64,000 nt of DNA, from positions 2,046,001-2,110,000 of the forward strand of contig JANTQE010000001.1 of assembly GCA_032988195.1 (NCBI GenBank), in the 5' to 3' direction. Source of the stretch: Arachnomyces sp. PD_36. Its lineage: Eukaryota > Ascomycota > Eurotiomycetes > Onygenales > Arachnomycetaceae. The notes beneath the pieces were generated by a model that worked only from the letters and a program-made list of their open reading frames with translations, did not search any database and was not told the DNA's origin. Every line of letters begins with the position of its first letter. The first letter of the stretch is position 1. This document shows, one piece after another, positions 28,665 through 37,888 of this stretch. The position numbers were made by a program, and so were the translations under genes.

Positions 28665-29925
28665 ATGGCTTCCTCCGAAGTTCACCACCTCTTCCATCTC
28701 CCAATTGCCGACCACTCTTTCTCCGCTGATAGGCAGACACTCGCAGTTGCTAAGGAGAACAATGTCGCCCTTTACCAGAAGAGCGGCAGCTCGTTTGCTC
28801 TGAAAGATGAGCTTAAGGGTCATGATAAAACCGTCACGGGTGTTGATATCGCCCCGAAAAGTGGCCGCATTGTGACTTGCTCCCAAGGTGAGCGAGTCTT
28901 GGACGACCCTTTCGGTTTAAACCCAAGCGTCTAATATATTGTCTATCTTAGATCGAAATGCCTACGTCTGGGAACGTACTCCCACTGGTTGGAAGCCCAC
29001 GCTCGTACTCCTCCGAATTAACCGTGCCGCAACTTTTGTCCGCTGGTCTCCTTCCGAGGAGAAGTTCGCCGTTGGTTCAGGCGCCCGCGTTATCGCAGTC
29101 TGCTACTTCGAAGAAGAGAACGACTGGTGGATCTCGAAGCACCTAAAGAAGCCTATCCGTAGTACGATCACAACTCTTGCCTGGCACCCGAACTCCGTCC
29201 TTCTTGCTGCGGGCTCTACGGACTCTCACGCAAGGGTATTCTCCAGCTTCATCAAGGGAATTGATACTCGACCCGAACCCAGCGCTTGGGGTGAACGTCT
29301 TCCGTTTAATACTGTCTGCGGTGAATTTCTCAACGATTCTGCGGGATGGATCCACGGCTGTGCTTTCTCTCCGAGTGGAAATGCGTTGGCTTTCTCTGCT
29401 CATGACAGTAGTGTCACTGTTGTCTATCCAAGTGCTCCCGATCAGCCACCGAGGGCGATGCTAAACATTAGTACCAACCTTCTTCCGTTTACTAGTTTGA
29501 TCTGGCGCTCAGAAGATGAGCTTATTGCTGCAGGCCACGTACGAATCTCCCCATTGTTACGTTCATTTTCATTGTGCTAACCGTATCAAAGGACTGCGAA
29601 GCTATTCGTTTCCAGGGAAATGAATCTGGCTGGAAACTTGCGGGATCTATAGAATCAAAGGAGAGACCCGGTGCTGGAGCACGCGAGGAGTCTGCTCTGA
29701 ATATGTTCCGACAAATGGATCTGAAAGGGAAGTCTAAAGATGACACACAACTTCAGACAGTGCACCAGAACACAATCAACACTATAAGAGTGTATGAGGA
29801 AAATGGTGGAATTGTCGGAAAGTTCAGCAGTAAGCACTCCCCTCCATGGTGTTTCACTTGGATCATAAACTAACTCTTCCACAGCTAGCGGTGTTGATGG
29901 TAGGGTAGTCATTTGGTCAGCATGA
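28665..29925 (+). CDS. ARC40: Arp2/3 complex subunit 1 (ARPC1/Arc40)
   Basis: Four exons (28665-28887, 28952-29538, 29592-29829, 29885-29925) give 362 residues. ARPC1 is the WD-repeat beta-propeller subunit of the Arp2/3 complex that nucleates branched actin. Seen in order: VHHLFHLPIADHSFSADRQT, LKGHDKTVTGVDIAPKSGRI, DRNAYVWERTPTGWKPTLVL, then RINRAATFVRWSPSEEKFAV with GSGARVIAVCYFEEENDWW, and WHPNSVLLAAGSTDSHARVF. The conserved insert with Met-Phe is present (SALNMFRQMDLKGKSKDD) and the last short exon gives TSGVDGRVVIWSA. Length matches yeast and human orthologues. Identification is secure. Confidence 0.97.
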
Positions 29926-30249
29926 TATAGATAACGACAATTAAATGATATTTTGCTACTCTGCAACAATGTCCCAGACCTGACCCTTTCGCTTGTCTTG
30001 TTTCATTTGTTTCTTCTTTCACCTCAATGTTTCTGATTTTCTTTCAGTCCCCGTTTAGAGACCACAACCACAGCCATTATGGGTGTTTTAGCCTGTGTGC
30101 TTGCTATCCTTTACAAGCCTCCTTTAAGACAATCGAGCTTAATGGTACTGATCTGCCTCACTCAAAGAAAATCATTTGGGGGGCCAGGCCTTTTTTGATA
30201 GACCTTATCAGGGGTATTTAAGAGATCCTTCTCCTAAACGGAATATGAA
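29926..30249. other. Intergenic region after ARPC1
   Basis: 324 bp of 3' flank and leader, T/C-rich in the middle. Nothing else seen. Confidence 0.4.
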
Positions 30250-31530
30250 ATGCAGTCCCCTCCACTACCACTCCCAGAGTACTTACCACAATTTCTAGCT
30301 GCTGAAGTCATCATGTATGGGCCTTTCTCTCGAAATTACATTGAGTCGCGCCCTTTTACGTGGGTACCACCGCGGGATATGCCTCGCCCTTACTTCCTAC
30401 ATTCCACTCCTCAGCCCCAATCGACGCTACACCCTGCCATTGACTATGCAGAAAATGGGGCCAGAGGTCAGTCCAGCATCAGCGGAGGCACAAACCCGGA
30501 AGTCACTCAAGCTTCGATGAGGGTTCTGACATCGTCCATGCCCGAGCCACCTACTTACCAACACTCACCGGCGACACCGTTCAATTCCAAGGAGGGAAGT
30601 CCGATATTGCCCGCACCAAGGCCAGTTTCGCGGACTAGAGATGGGTGCATTGTTGGCCAGGATTCCCCAGAGACCTGTGAAAGACACACAACACGTCATT
30701 TCCAGACTTCGTTCCAAAGCCAACCCCATGGGACAGTGCCGGTATCGCACCACCCTTCCTCACCTGAGATACAAGAAGCTAGAGGGTTTCAAGAAGGCGG
30801 TTGCGTTTATGGGATAGACGCGAGAATGGGCGTCAACGACCCCTTTTCGCGGACTATGGACTACCGTGAAAAGGTAGAGACATCTCATTCGGGGGATTCT
30901 TCCCCGGTTAGCTCCGGCCTAAGATCTTCCGCAAGCCCTGCTCTAAAGTTTCAAGAATGTGTCGTTCTAGCAATCCGCCAACTTTGCACTGATGCCGCAC
31001 GTCGTTATTGGCAGACAAAACGGCCCCGCCCAAATCTAAGCATTGAAATCCCATCTTCGCGTTCCGTTCGTAGGACGACACCTTACCCCGGCCGACAACG
31101 GACCGATGCACTCTCCCCACGACACTACCACGACTCTCGCGGAGTCCTCCCCTGGACGCGAGACCCATACAGACGAGCATTCACCTACTCCGATACCCTC
31201 GAAGACCTCATCTGGCGAATCTCTGAGCAAGAATGGTCGCAAGCCACCACCAAGAGCCGTGACTGGAGCAGCGCTGGCGCGCATGCTGAGCGTTTGACGG
31301 CCGTGCATCGGATGAGTAGGATTTACGATTGGACGCAGACGGTGATTCAGGGTGTGGAGAGGGTGAGGGTTGATGGGGAGTTGTTGAGTCGGGATGGGTT
31401 GACGGATGTTTTGCTTGCAGCGAGGGATTTGGCGGTTTGGTTGCTTGCGGAGGATGAGAAGGAGGAGATTCAGAGGATTTGGGGGAGGGTTATGGGGTTG
31501 GGTGGGGAGGAGTTGAGTGAGGAGGGTTGA
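30250..31530 (+). CDS. Unrecognised protein, disordered N-half and helical C-half
   Basis: A single exon of 426 residues from ATG MQSPPLPLPEYLPQFLAAEV. The first 220 residues are Pro/Ser/Arg-rich without known domains. From about 235 the composition becomes ordered and helical: FQECVVLAIRQLCTDAARRY, then PWTRDPYRRAFTYSDTLEDL with IWRISEQEWSQAT, and finally AARDLAVWLLAEDEKEEIQR near the end. This looks like an ordered domain I do not recognise. No signal peptide or membrane segment. The opposite strand has a 190-codon frame over the second half, but its composition looks like a shadow. Possibly a lineage-restricted protein. Confidence 0.65.
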   Translation: MQSPPLPLPEYLPQFLAAEVIMYGPFSRNYIESRPFTWVPPRDMPRPYFLHSTPQPQSTLHPAIDYAENGARGQSSISGGTNPEVTQASMRVLTSSMPEPPTYQHSPATPFNSKEGSPILPAPRPVSRTRDGCIVGQDSPETCERHTTRHFQTSFQSQPHGTVPVSHHPSSPEIQEARGFQEGGCVYGIDARMGVNDPFSRTMDYREKVETSHSGDSSPVSSGLRSSASPALKFQECVVLAIRQLCTDAARRYWQTKRPRPNLSIEIPSSRSVRRTTPYPGRQRTDALSPRHYHDSRGVLPWTRDPYRRAFTYSDTLEDLIWRISEQEWSQATTKSRDWSSAGAHAERLTAVHRMSRIYDWTQTVIQGVERVRVDGELLSRDGLTDVLLAARDLAVWLLAEDEKEEIQRIWGRVMGLGGEELSEEG

Positions 31531-31934
31531 CGATGGAAAGGAGACGGTGGATTGGTTTCTTCTGTTGGGACGAGGATGTTCGCGTCTCCTAGAGAGTTGG
31601 ATATTCACAAATTGTTAAGACGATAGTCCAAAATGTCTGATTGAAATATTATATTGTTTACATGCCTCGATTCTCGTTGATAGCTCACGACGTCATAAGT
31701 GTTTACCCTCTAACCGGGATACCCAAATAAGGCTAGCGTTACCCCGGATTTCCAAGACCTTGTCTCGTGACTTCCTTGTTATCATCTGCTTCGCCCTCCC
31801 TGCTTCACTTGACCACTCGTTCGGAGTTCCTCTTGTTCTGATATTTAGCTGCCTTCAACTTTCTTTGCTTTAGACTGACTGCATCGCACATCTAAGATGA
31901 CCTAACCCTCGTCATAAACCCTCTCGCCGCCTGA
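31531..31934. other. Intergenic region before the lipase gene
   Basis: 404 bp: 3' end of the previous gene and promoter of the lipase gene. No strong motif seen. Confidence 0.4.
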
Positions 31935-33156
31935 ATGAAATCGACATATCTTCTCTCACTCTTCAACTTCCTCTCCGTCTTCGCGGCAGTCGGAGCTGAA
32001 CCGCAGCTGCAACAACCTCTGAATAGCAATGGTTTGAAATCAAGTAGCAGCGATGAACCCGGCCGCCGAGTCTCCGCCCAACTATTCTGGTCCCTGGAGG
32101 AGCTTTCACGACTTGCGGATATAGCGTACTGTGTGGGATCGACTGGGATTCGGAAGCCGTTCAGTTGTAGTAATCATTGTGATGACTTTAGGGGGTTTGA
32201 GCTTGTCACTGTGAGCAGGACCAGAGAATCCTAAAGCTGAGAGAAAGCGAGAAGGTTAAGCTAATTCAACATTTTGAACTCCATAGTCGTGGCACACCGG
32301 CCCTCTCCTATCAGACTCCTGCGGCTACATTGCCCTTTCCCACGTCCCAGGCCAGAACCGAATAGTAATCGCCTTTCGTGGATCTTACTCTATTACAAAT
32401 GCGATTGTAGACCTCTCTGCAGTTCCGCAAGTCTACGTTCCGTATCCCGGCGCAGGAGACGAACCCTCCGAGAAATGCGACAACTGCACCGTTCACGCAG
32501 GATTCATGGCTTCCTGGGAAAATGCGAAAGAGAAGATATTACCACATCTCTCTTCTCTCGTTGCAGACTATCCGGATTATGAACTTGTACTTGTGGGGCA
32601 TTCACTTGGAGGCGCAGTTGCAGCACTTGCTGCGTTGGAGCTCCAAGCTCGGGGATGGGCTCCGCAAGTTACAACGTTTGGGGAACCTAGGGTTGGTAAT
32701 GAAGCGTTGGCACATTTTATCGATTCGAGGTTTAAGCCTGACCCTGACTCCGGCTATTCGAAGAATGATAGCTGGTTAAAAGGCAGAGAAAGAGATAACA
32801 CATATCGTCGCGTCACTCATGTCAATGATCCGGTTCCGTTGCTACCTATGAAAGGGTCTGGGTACGAAATGCATGGGGGTGAAATATTCATTTCGAAACC
32901 AAATCTTCCACCGTCGATTTCCGACCTTGAACATTGCGAAGGTGATAGTGATTGGAAATGCATTGCGAGCGAGGAGTCAGCTGCGATAGTCATGAAATTA
33001 CGAAATCACGTTAGAAGTCAAGCTGGAGAGAGTCAAGAATTCTCTACGAATAGCCTCTTATCATTGCCGTCGTTGAAGTTCTGGGAACTCCTCTTTTCTC
33101 ATAGAGATTATTTTTCGAGACTTGGTCTCTGTATTCCTGGTATGAGAGGTAGTTAA
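31935..33156 (+). CDS. Secreted class 3 lipase / feruloyl-esterase-like enzyme
   Basis: Two exons (31935-32210 and 32287-33156, 76-nt intron) give 381 residues. The opening MKSTYLLSLFNFLSVFAAVG is a signal peptide. The mature part is a fungal class 3 lipase (alpha/beta hydrolase): LFWSLEELSRLADIAYCVGS, oxyanion-strand motif RIVIAFRGSYS, nucleophile elbow LVGHSLGGA (Ser about 198), TTFGEPRVGNEALAHFI, catalytic Asp in THVNDPVPLLP (about 273) and catalytic His in YEMHGGEIFI (about 288). Cys pairs such as CSNHCDD and CDNC suggest disulfides. The join ELVT to SWHTGPLLSDSCGY restores the family sequence. Substrate could be triacylglycerol, mono/diacylglycerol or feruloyl esters. A carboxyl tail of about 60 residues extends past the usual domain. 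Confidence 0.93.
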
Positions 33157-33983
33157 TACAGAGCTATAGATTCTTCTCATCGTCAGAAACTTAAGTATAT
33201 TAGTGTAGTGCTTGGTATCTATCAATGATCAATATTCTACCTCTTTCTACGTATCCCGTCACTCATCATTGAAAATAACATTCTGATGAAAGCCGAGTGG
33301 GAAGAAAGCCAGCAAGAGATAATTAGAAAAAAACGTAAATACTTAGAAAATTCTGTCTACCTAGTATCTATAATAGGTTGATTCGCAGAGACCGATCTTG
33401 ACTCCAGCATCACTCCAATCGTTATCAAAAACATATCTCTCACAATAGCTGTTCTACTCTTTGTTACAGCCTGACCTAGCGCTACCAAGTAGAAGAAACT
33501 TGTGCCATTAGGTGCGCTCTAAACTAAAGAAAACAAAGCTGAAGAAAGAAGGAAAAAGAAAAGAAAAAGAGCAAGAGAAAAAGAGATTCGAGAAATATTT
33601 GTACCCGAGAACATGGTGGCAAATCTCGCTAAAGAAAACAGTGAATGTAAACAGTGAATGATGGAAGGAAACTCTCGCTTAGCTCCTTCGGGCCGAATTC
33701 TCCCCCGAGTTCTCATCCCATCTCGGGCCGAACCTTCCCGGAAAATAGTTGCGCCGTAGCCGGAGGTTAGGTAAGCTCGCTCCCGGAGATAGGTAACGCC
33801 GGCCCCGGGGATTAGGTAAGCCCAGAGACAGATCGTATAGATGTTGAGGGCCCAGAGCGCTGCATAATGACTTTTTATGAAAAACAAAGGTAGTTGAAGA
33901 TCAATTCGGTGGAAATAACCCTGTTCCAAGACGTTGCGTAATGCTCTTCGACACGGCATTACCAGAGTGATTGTTGCATTCAA
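33157..33983. other. Convergent intergenic region with a short GC-rich repeat
   Basis: 827 bp between lipase and the orphan minus-strand gene. It holds three imperfect 22-23 bp repeats (33760-33821). Frames over it (for example 33519-33983 minus) read through the repeats and look non-coding. Confidence 0.45.
33760..33821. repeat. Three imperfect 22-23 bp tandem repeats
   Basis: CCGGAGGTTAGGTAAGC, CCGGAGATAGGTAACGC and CCGGGGATTAGGTAAGC begin at 33760, 33783 and 33805. The shared core is TAGGTAA. Confidence 0.6.
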
Positions 33984-34827
33984 TCATACAAATGGAATCG
34001 CAATTTCCCATGCCTTCCAACACTGCCAGCGATCTTTGACGATGACATCAGCTCGAATTGTCACCCAAAACATCTTCCTCCGGCTGTTCCACACAATCGA
34101 CAATTTCAAGCAACCTCGACATTGCTTTCTTCGATTGTACAGAGAAGCTGATAAGCCCAGATAGCTCCAATACCTCTCGCTCATGTTATCTAGGGCAAGA
34201 TCGACTGCAAGCTTCCCCCAATATAGGACGTTATTCCCCCACGATCTGTCGAACTTCGAAAATGCTGCCAAGAGGGTTGCTCGAATTTCTGCGATCGTAG
34301 GAACTCTAGGCATCTGAACGTTCCAGATTATCGCACGTAGGGAAGACGTTGAGTAGAACTCTTGAGCTCGTATGTGTGTCCAGTCGCCATCCGAGGGGTG
34401 GCAGCATACTCCTATAATGTTTTTCGACCTGTCGGTAATCGTTCGAATACAGCCAGGGCGAACCAGTCTTCTCTGTCCGTCGGGTAGAAGTTGATAAGCA
34501 ACTCCCTTCGCATTTTGATTGTAGGGGTAGTGTTTTGTGGGGTATTCGTAGAGACTTCCTGGGGCAAACTGGTTTTCGATATCCCTAAACATCTTAGGAT
34601 ATCGAACATTGTTCCGCCTATGACTTCGTTTATCAGGGAAAGGGGCGTCGTCGAGAAATTCTTCCACTGCCGAACGTGATATTCCATAATATCCTACTTT
34701 CCCGGAGTGGTCAATGCGTTTAATCAGATAGACCTAAACCTCGGGTTAGCGCAATCCATACTCCTCAAGAGGGGGCCCCTGCTCATACCAAAGGTACTTC
34801 CTGACTGAAAGTGACTCGACATCTCAT
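33984..34827 (-). CDS. Orphan protein of 262 residues, function unknown
   Basis: Two exons (34827-34789 and 34733-33984, 55-nt intron with a GCTAACCC branch point). The first gives MRCRVTFSQEVPL and the second opens VYLIKRIDHSGKVGYYGISR, a natural join; without it the long frame would need a GTG start. The product is rich in Arg, Tyr and Trp: KHYPYNQNAKGVAYQLLPDG, DGDWTHIRAQEFYSTSSLRA, FDRSWGNNVLYWGKLAVDLA. No signal peptide, membrane segment or known motif. The tail CLKLSIVWNSRRKMFWVTIR is basic and aromatic. I do not recognise a family. The long frame, good splice signals and even composition favour a real gene. The 102-bp repeat array lies just upstream. Confidence 0.6.
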
Positions 34828-34980
34828 TTTGATGAAACAGCTATGCCGAGGGCCGCTAGCAGGTGTTGATGGAACGAGTAATAAGCAAGGCAATAGCTTC
34901 TAGTGGAAACGAGTGCATTGAATAATGATGCTCGAAAGCGAAGTATGAAGACAGACACAGGGAAGATGGAGGCTTTTTAA

Positions 34981-35390
34981 ATGATAGGGATAGATGGCCC
35001 AGATAGAGAAGAGCATCGAACAATTGATTGTTCTGCAAGCTGTAAACGGGAGTTTCCACTCATTTCTTCGCTTTGTCTTTGTATGAAAGAGATAGATGGC
35101 CTATACAGAGGAGAGCATCAAACAATTGAATGTTCTGCAAGCTGTAAACGGGAGTTTCCACCCATTTCTTCGCTTTGTCTTTGTATGAAAGGGATAGATG
35201 GCCTGAACAGAGAAGAGCATCGAACAATCGATTGTTCTGCAAGCTGTAAACGGGAGACTCACCCATTTCTTTGCTTTGTCTTTGTATGAAAGAGATAGAC
35301 GATCTAGACAGAGGAGAGCATCGAACAATTGATTGTTCTGCAAGCTGTAAACGGGAGTTTTCGCCCATTTCTTCGCTTTGTCTTTGTATG
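34981..35390. repeat. 102-bp tandem repeat array, four copies
   Basis: Four head-to-tail copies with the landmark GATAGATGG (GATAGACGA in the fourth copy) at 34989, 35091, 35193 and 35294: periods 102, 102 and 101. Copies share AGCTGTAAACGGGAG and CGCTTTGTCTTTGTATGAAA. The period is divisible by three; on the plus strand each copy opens with ATG and reads a 34-residue unit with a CSASCKRE core. The third copy has lost 1 bp, breaking the frame, so it may be a non-coding minisatellite or a decayed repeat gene. Confidence 0.85.
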
Positions 35391-36328
35391 TATTCTTTGT
35401 TCTCCATGTCTGGGATACGACGCACAGAAGCGTTTATGCTGAAGCCCTGTAGAAAAAGACACTCGTGGGTTTGAGAACGGGGGCTTGTAAAGCCAGCTGG
35501 CGCCATATTGAGTCTCCAGCACCATTCTTCCAAGGTAAAGGTAGATCAAGATAGGTATATAGAAGCCATCCTACATTCTCTATATACCTGGACTATGGTA
35601 CGTTGTTCACTGCGTCTTATCCATGTATGATCTATTGTCGGTATTATGCTCTTGGTAGGTCCAGTGGGCATGATTCAATCCTCCTCCAGCCATAACTATG
35701 TCTTCCATTAAGCGGATATTCATCGGTACTCATCGGGAGCAGGCTTACCTCGGAAATTTTCTAGGCTTAAAAGCCATGGCCATTAAACGGGTGGTCCAAA
35801 ATAACCTTCAAAGTAAGCAAGTAAAGAAATAGAGTAAGGTGATAGAATTAGTAAGAGAGAGAGACCGTCGATGTCTTCAAGTGTTCGGACGCACGGTGGC
35901 AAATTTCCTATTGGTGCAAACCAGCACCGTAATGCCAATTGCCTGTCTATATTTAACCTCACTGAAATGGTACACAGACTCATTGTCATATTTGATCTGC
36001 AACAAACTCGACTGTTGAACTTGTTTGTTTTGCCAAGGTCTTTCATCATTTGTGGTTGGACTTATTTCGGGACACGCGCCTCTTTATCCGCCGGATCGAG
36101 AGGTGGCTGCATGACGCATGCGGCGCCTCCTTAGTGCTGTATCGAATTCGAGTAGTGGCATGTCAGTATATTTATACTAACCTTACTACCATTCAATATT
36201 CTTCTCTACTTCCTTCCCTTCAGACGAAGGGTCTGTATTAAATTCCGCCCAGCAGCTATCTTGAACTTCTTTCTCCACGACCCCAAGTTTTTTTCCTCAA
36301 TTATTTGAACGGGCCTTATACTCTCAAA
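35391..36328. other. Intergenic region between repeat array and DUF3632-like gene
   Basis: About 940 bp without a convincing gene. Frames near 35783-36134 overlap on both strands and lack family features. The last 150 bp is C/T-rich, like a leader. Confidence 0.45.
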
Positions 36329-37442
36329 ATGGCGGCGCGCTTGAATTTAACGTTAGAGGACTTCGACCCCGAAGAAGCCGCCAGGACCCATACCGTAACT
36401 CAACCATTGGGCCCTAACGAGAGCACCGCGTATAATTACGTGGGAACTACAGCTTACAGTAATTCGAGAGTCTTCTTAATTTTGCGAGATTTCCTGCAGC
36501 CTAGAAGTTCAAAGTCGTTGGACGAGACTGTTAAATCAATCCTCAATCTCCTCCCCGAAAATGCTCCCGAGTCAGACGAGGTTTGGTGTGTTGGCCAAGT
36601 CATTCTGGAGCTCGCAGACCAAATTCCCTATTATCATCCATCCCAGGTCAAGTTGGCCCGAGTGATGGAACAGCTCTGTCGTTCAAAGAAGACCACCGAA
36701 GCAAATCACAAAGTAAGTTGGCAACTAGGAAGCTAGCCTGCTCTTTCTTCCTAGCGATGCTTGATTTGTCCTGGTCTCCTCTCCCAGAAGGTGTGATGAT
36801 ACCTGATACTATGCATCTGTTAATCCATATTATAGGGAATGTATTTCTGCTTTCGTTCCTTCCATGAATCACTCATTATGGACGGTTACAATGGTAAGTT
36901 GCTATGCACACAAGCCATAAAATGAAAGACTAATAATACTTACAGGCCCTAACCCGGACGATCTTGCGGCTTGGCCTAATCGCAATGCCTTCATTGCACA
37001 TTTTGAGGAGTGTCATATTTGGCGAACCTCACCCCACTGGGCCATCCGTGCTATGCGCTTCGCCTTTGAATTCGATTCAAAGAAAGAAGACGAGTGGTTT
37101 GAAGATCTTCAGAGTCAACACGTCCTAGCAGCGGCCCAGTACATCCTCTGGAATGGACAGAATCTTCTCAAACAAGTAATGTATTTCAGCAATGAAGAAG
37201 CCCTCTCTGGAGCGCAGGAATTTAAAACGGGGCCCTTATACGACGGGAGGAAGAGACATGGTTTCTATTCTTTGGATAGATGGCGCTTCTGGAAGTGGGG
37301 TTTCCAGGCTTCTGCGGAGGACAGCACCCTGAATGACGAAGCCCGTGGTGTAGCTAAAAAAGCGGCTGACTTGATGGTGTCGCTTGAGCAGAACATGTTG
37401 TTTCATGGTGACGCGAGTGTTTTGTCTTTACTGTATTCATAG
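36329..37442 (+). CDS. Uncharacterised fungal protein, possible DUF3632 family
   Basis: Three exons (36329-36712, 36836-36893, 36946-37442) give 312 residues. The protein is helical and soluble, without signal peptide or membrane segment. Recognisable stretches are VWCVGQVILELADQIPYYHP and VKLARVMEQLCRSKKTTEAN, then in exon 2 GMYFCFRSFHESLIMDGYNG, in exon 3 HIWRTSPHWAIRAMRFAFEF and HVLAAAQYILWNGQNLLKQV. The pattern of a short helical repeat followed by an aligned Trp-Ala-Ile-Arg-Ala-Met block recalls the fungal DUF3632 family, whose role is unknown; I cannot confirm this without a search. The 58-nt middle exon is supported by canonical splice sites on both sides and frame continuity. Confidence 0.7.
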
Positions 37443-37888
37443 ACTAGTCAGGAGCCTATCTAAACAGAAACTTGTCGGAGAAATCAATATAGATTGGTAT
37501 GATCCGAAATGACAGGCCTAGCATGATTATAGATGTACATACTTTCCTCTTTGGTAAAAAAGAAACCAACGCAACGAAAGAAAGCAAAAAGCATTGCTCT
37601 ATTTCATCGTATTTCGCCTACCGGTCCATTAATTCGGGGTATATTCAAGGAAGCTTATACCCCTGAATTGTTAAGCCTCCTAGGAACTGATAACCAGGGC
37701 ATACACTGACGGGAAACGTTCTTGGAACAATTTAATTTTTAAATAGTAACTATATGCACGTATATTTATATGCTGTAAGTAATGAAAAGTCGCCATTGAA
37801 AAGAAGTCATTGCCAAATTCACATCGTAAGCCAACTCGCTTCTCAAGCAGTAAATCATAAAGATCCAAACAAAGTAAGAGAAAACCAA
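37443..37888. other. Convergent intergenic region
   Basis: 446 bp between two 3' ends, AT-rich (TTTAATTTTTAAATAG near 37730). Probably 3' untranslated regions. No gene seen. Confidence 0.45.

Noticed and set aside
33984..34667. Orphan gene starting at an in-frame GTG
   Set aside because: The frame stays open to 34733 and joins by canonical splice sites to an ATG exon, which is more likely in a fungus.
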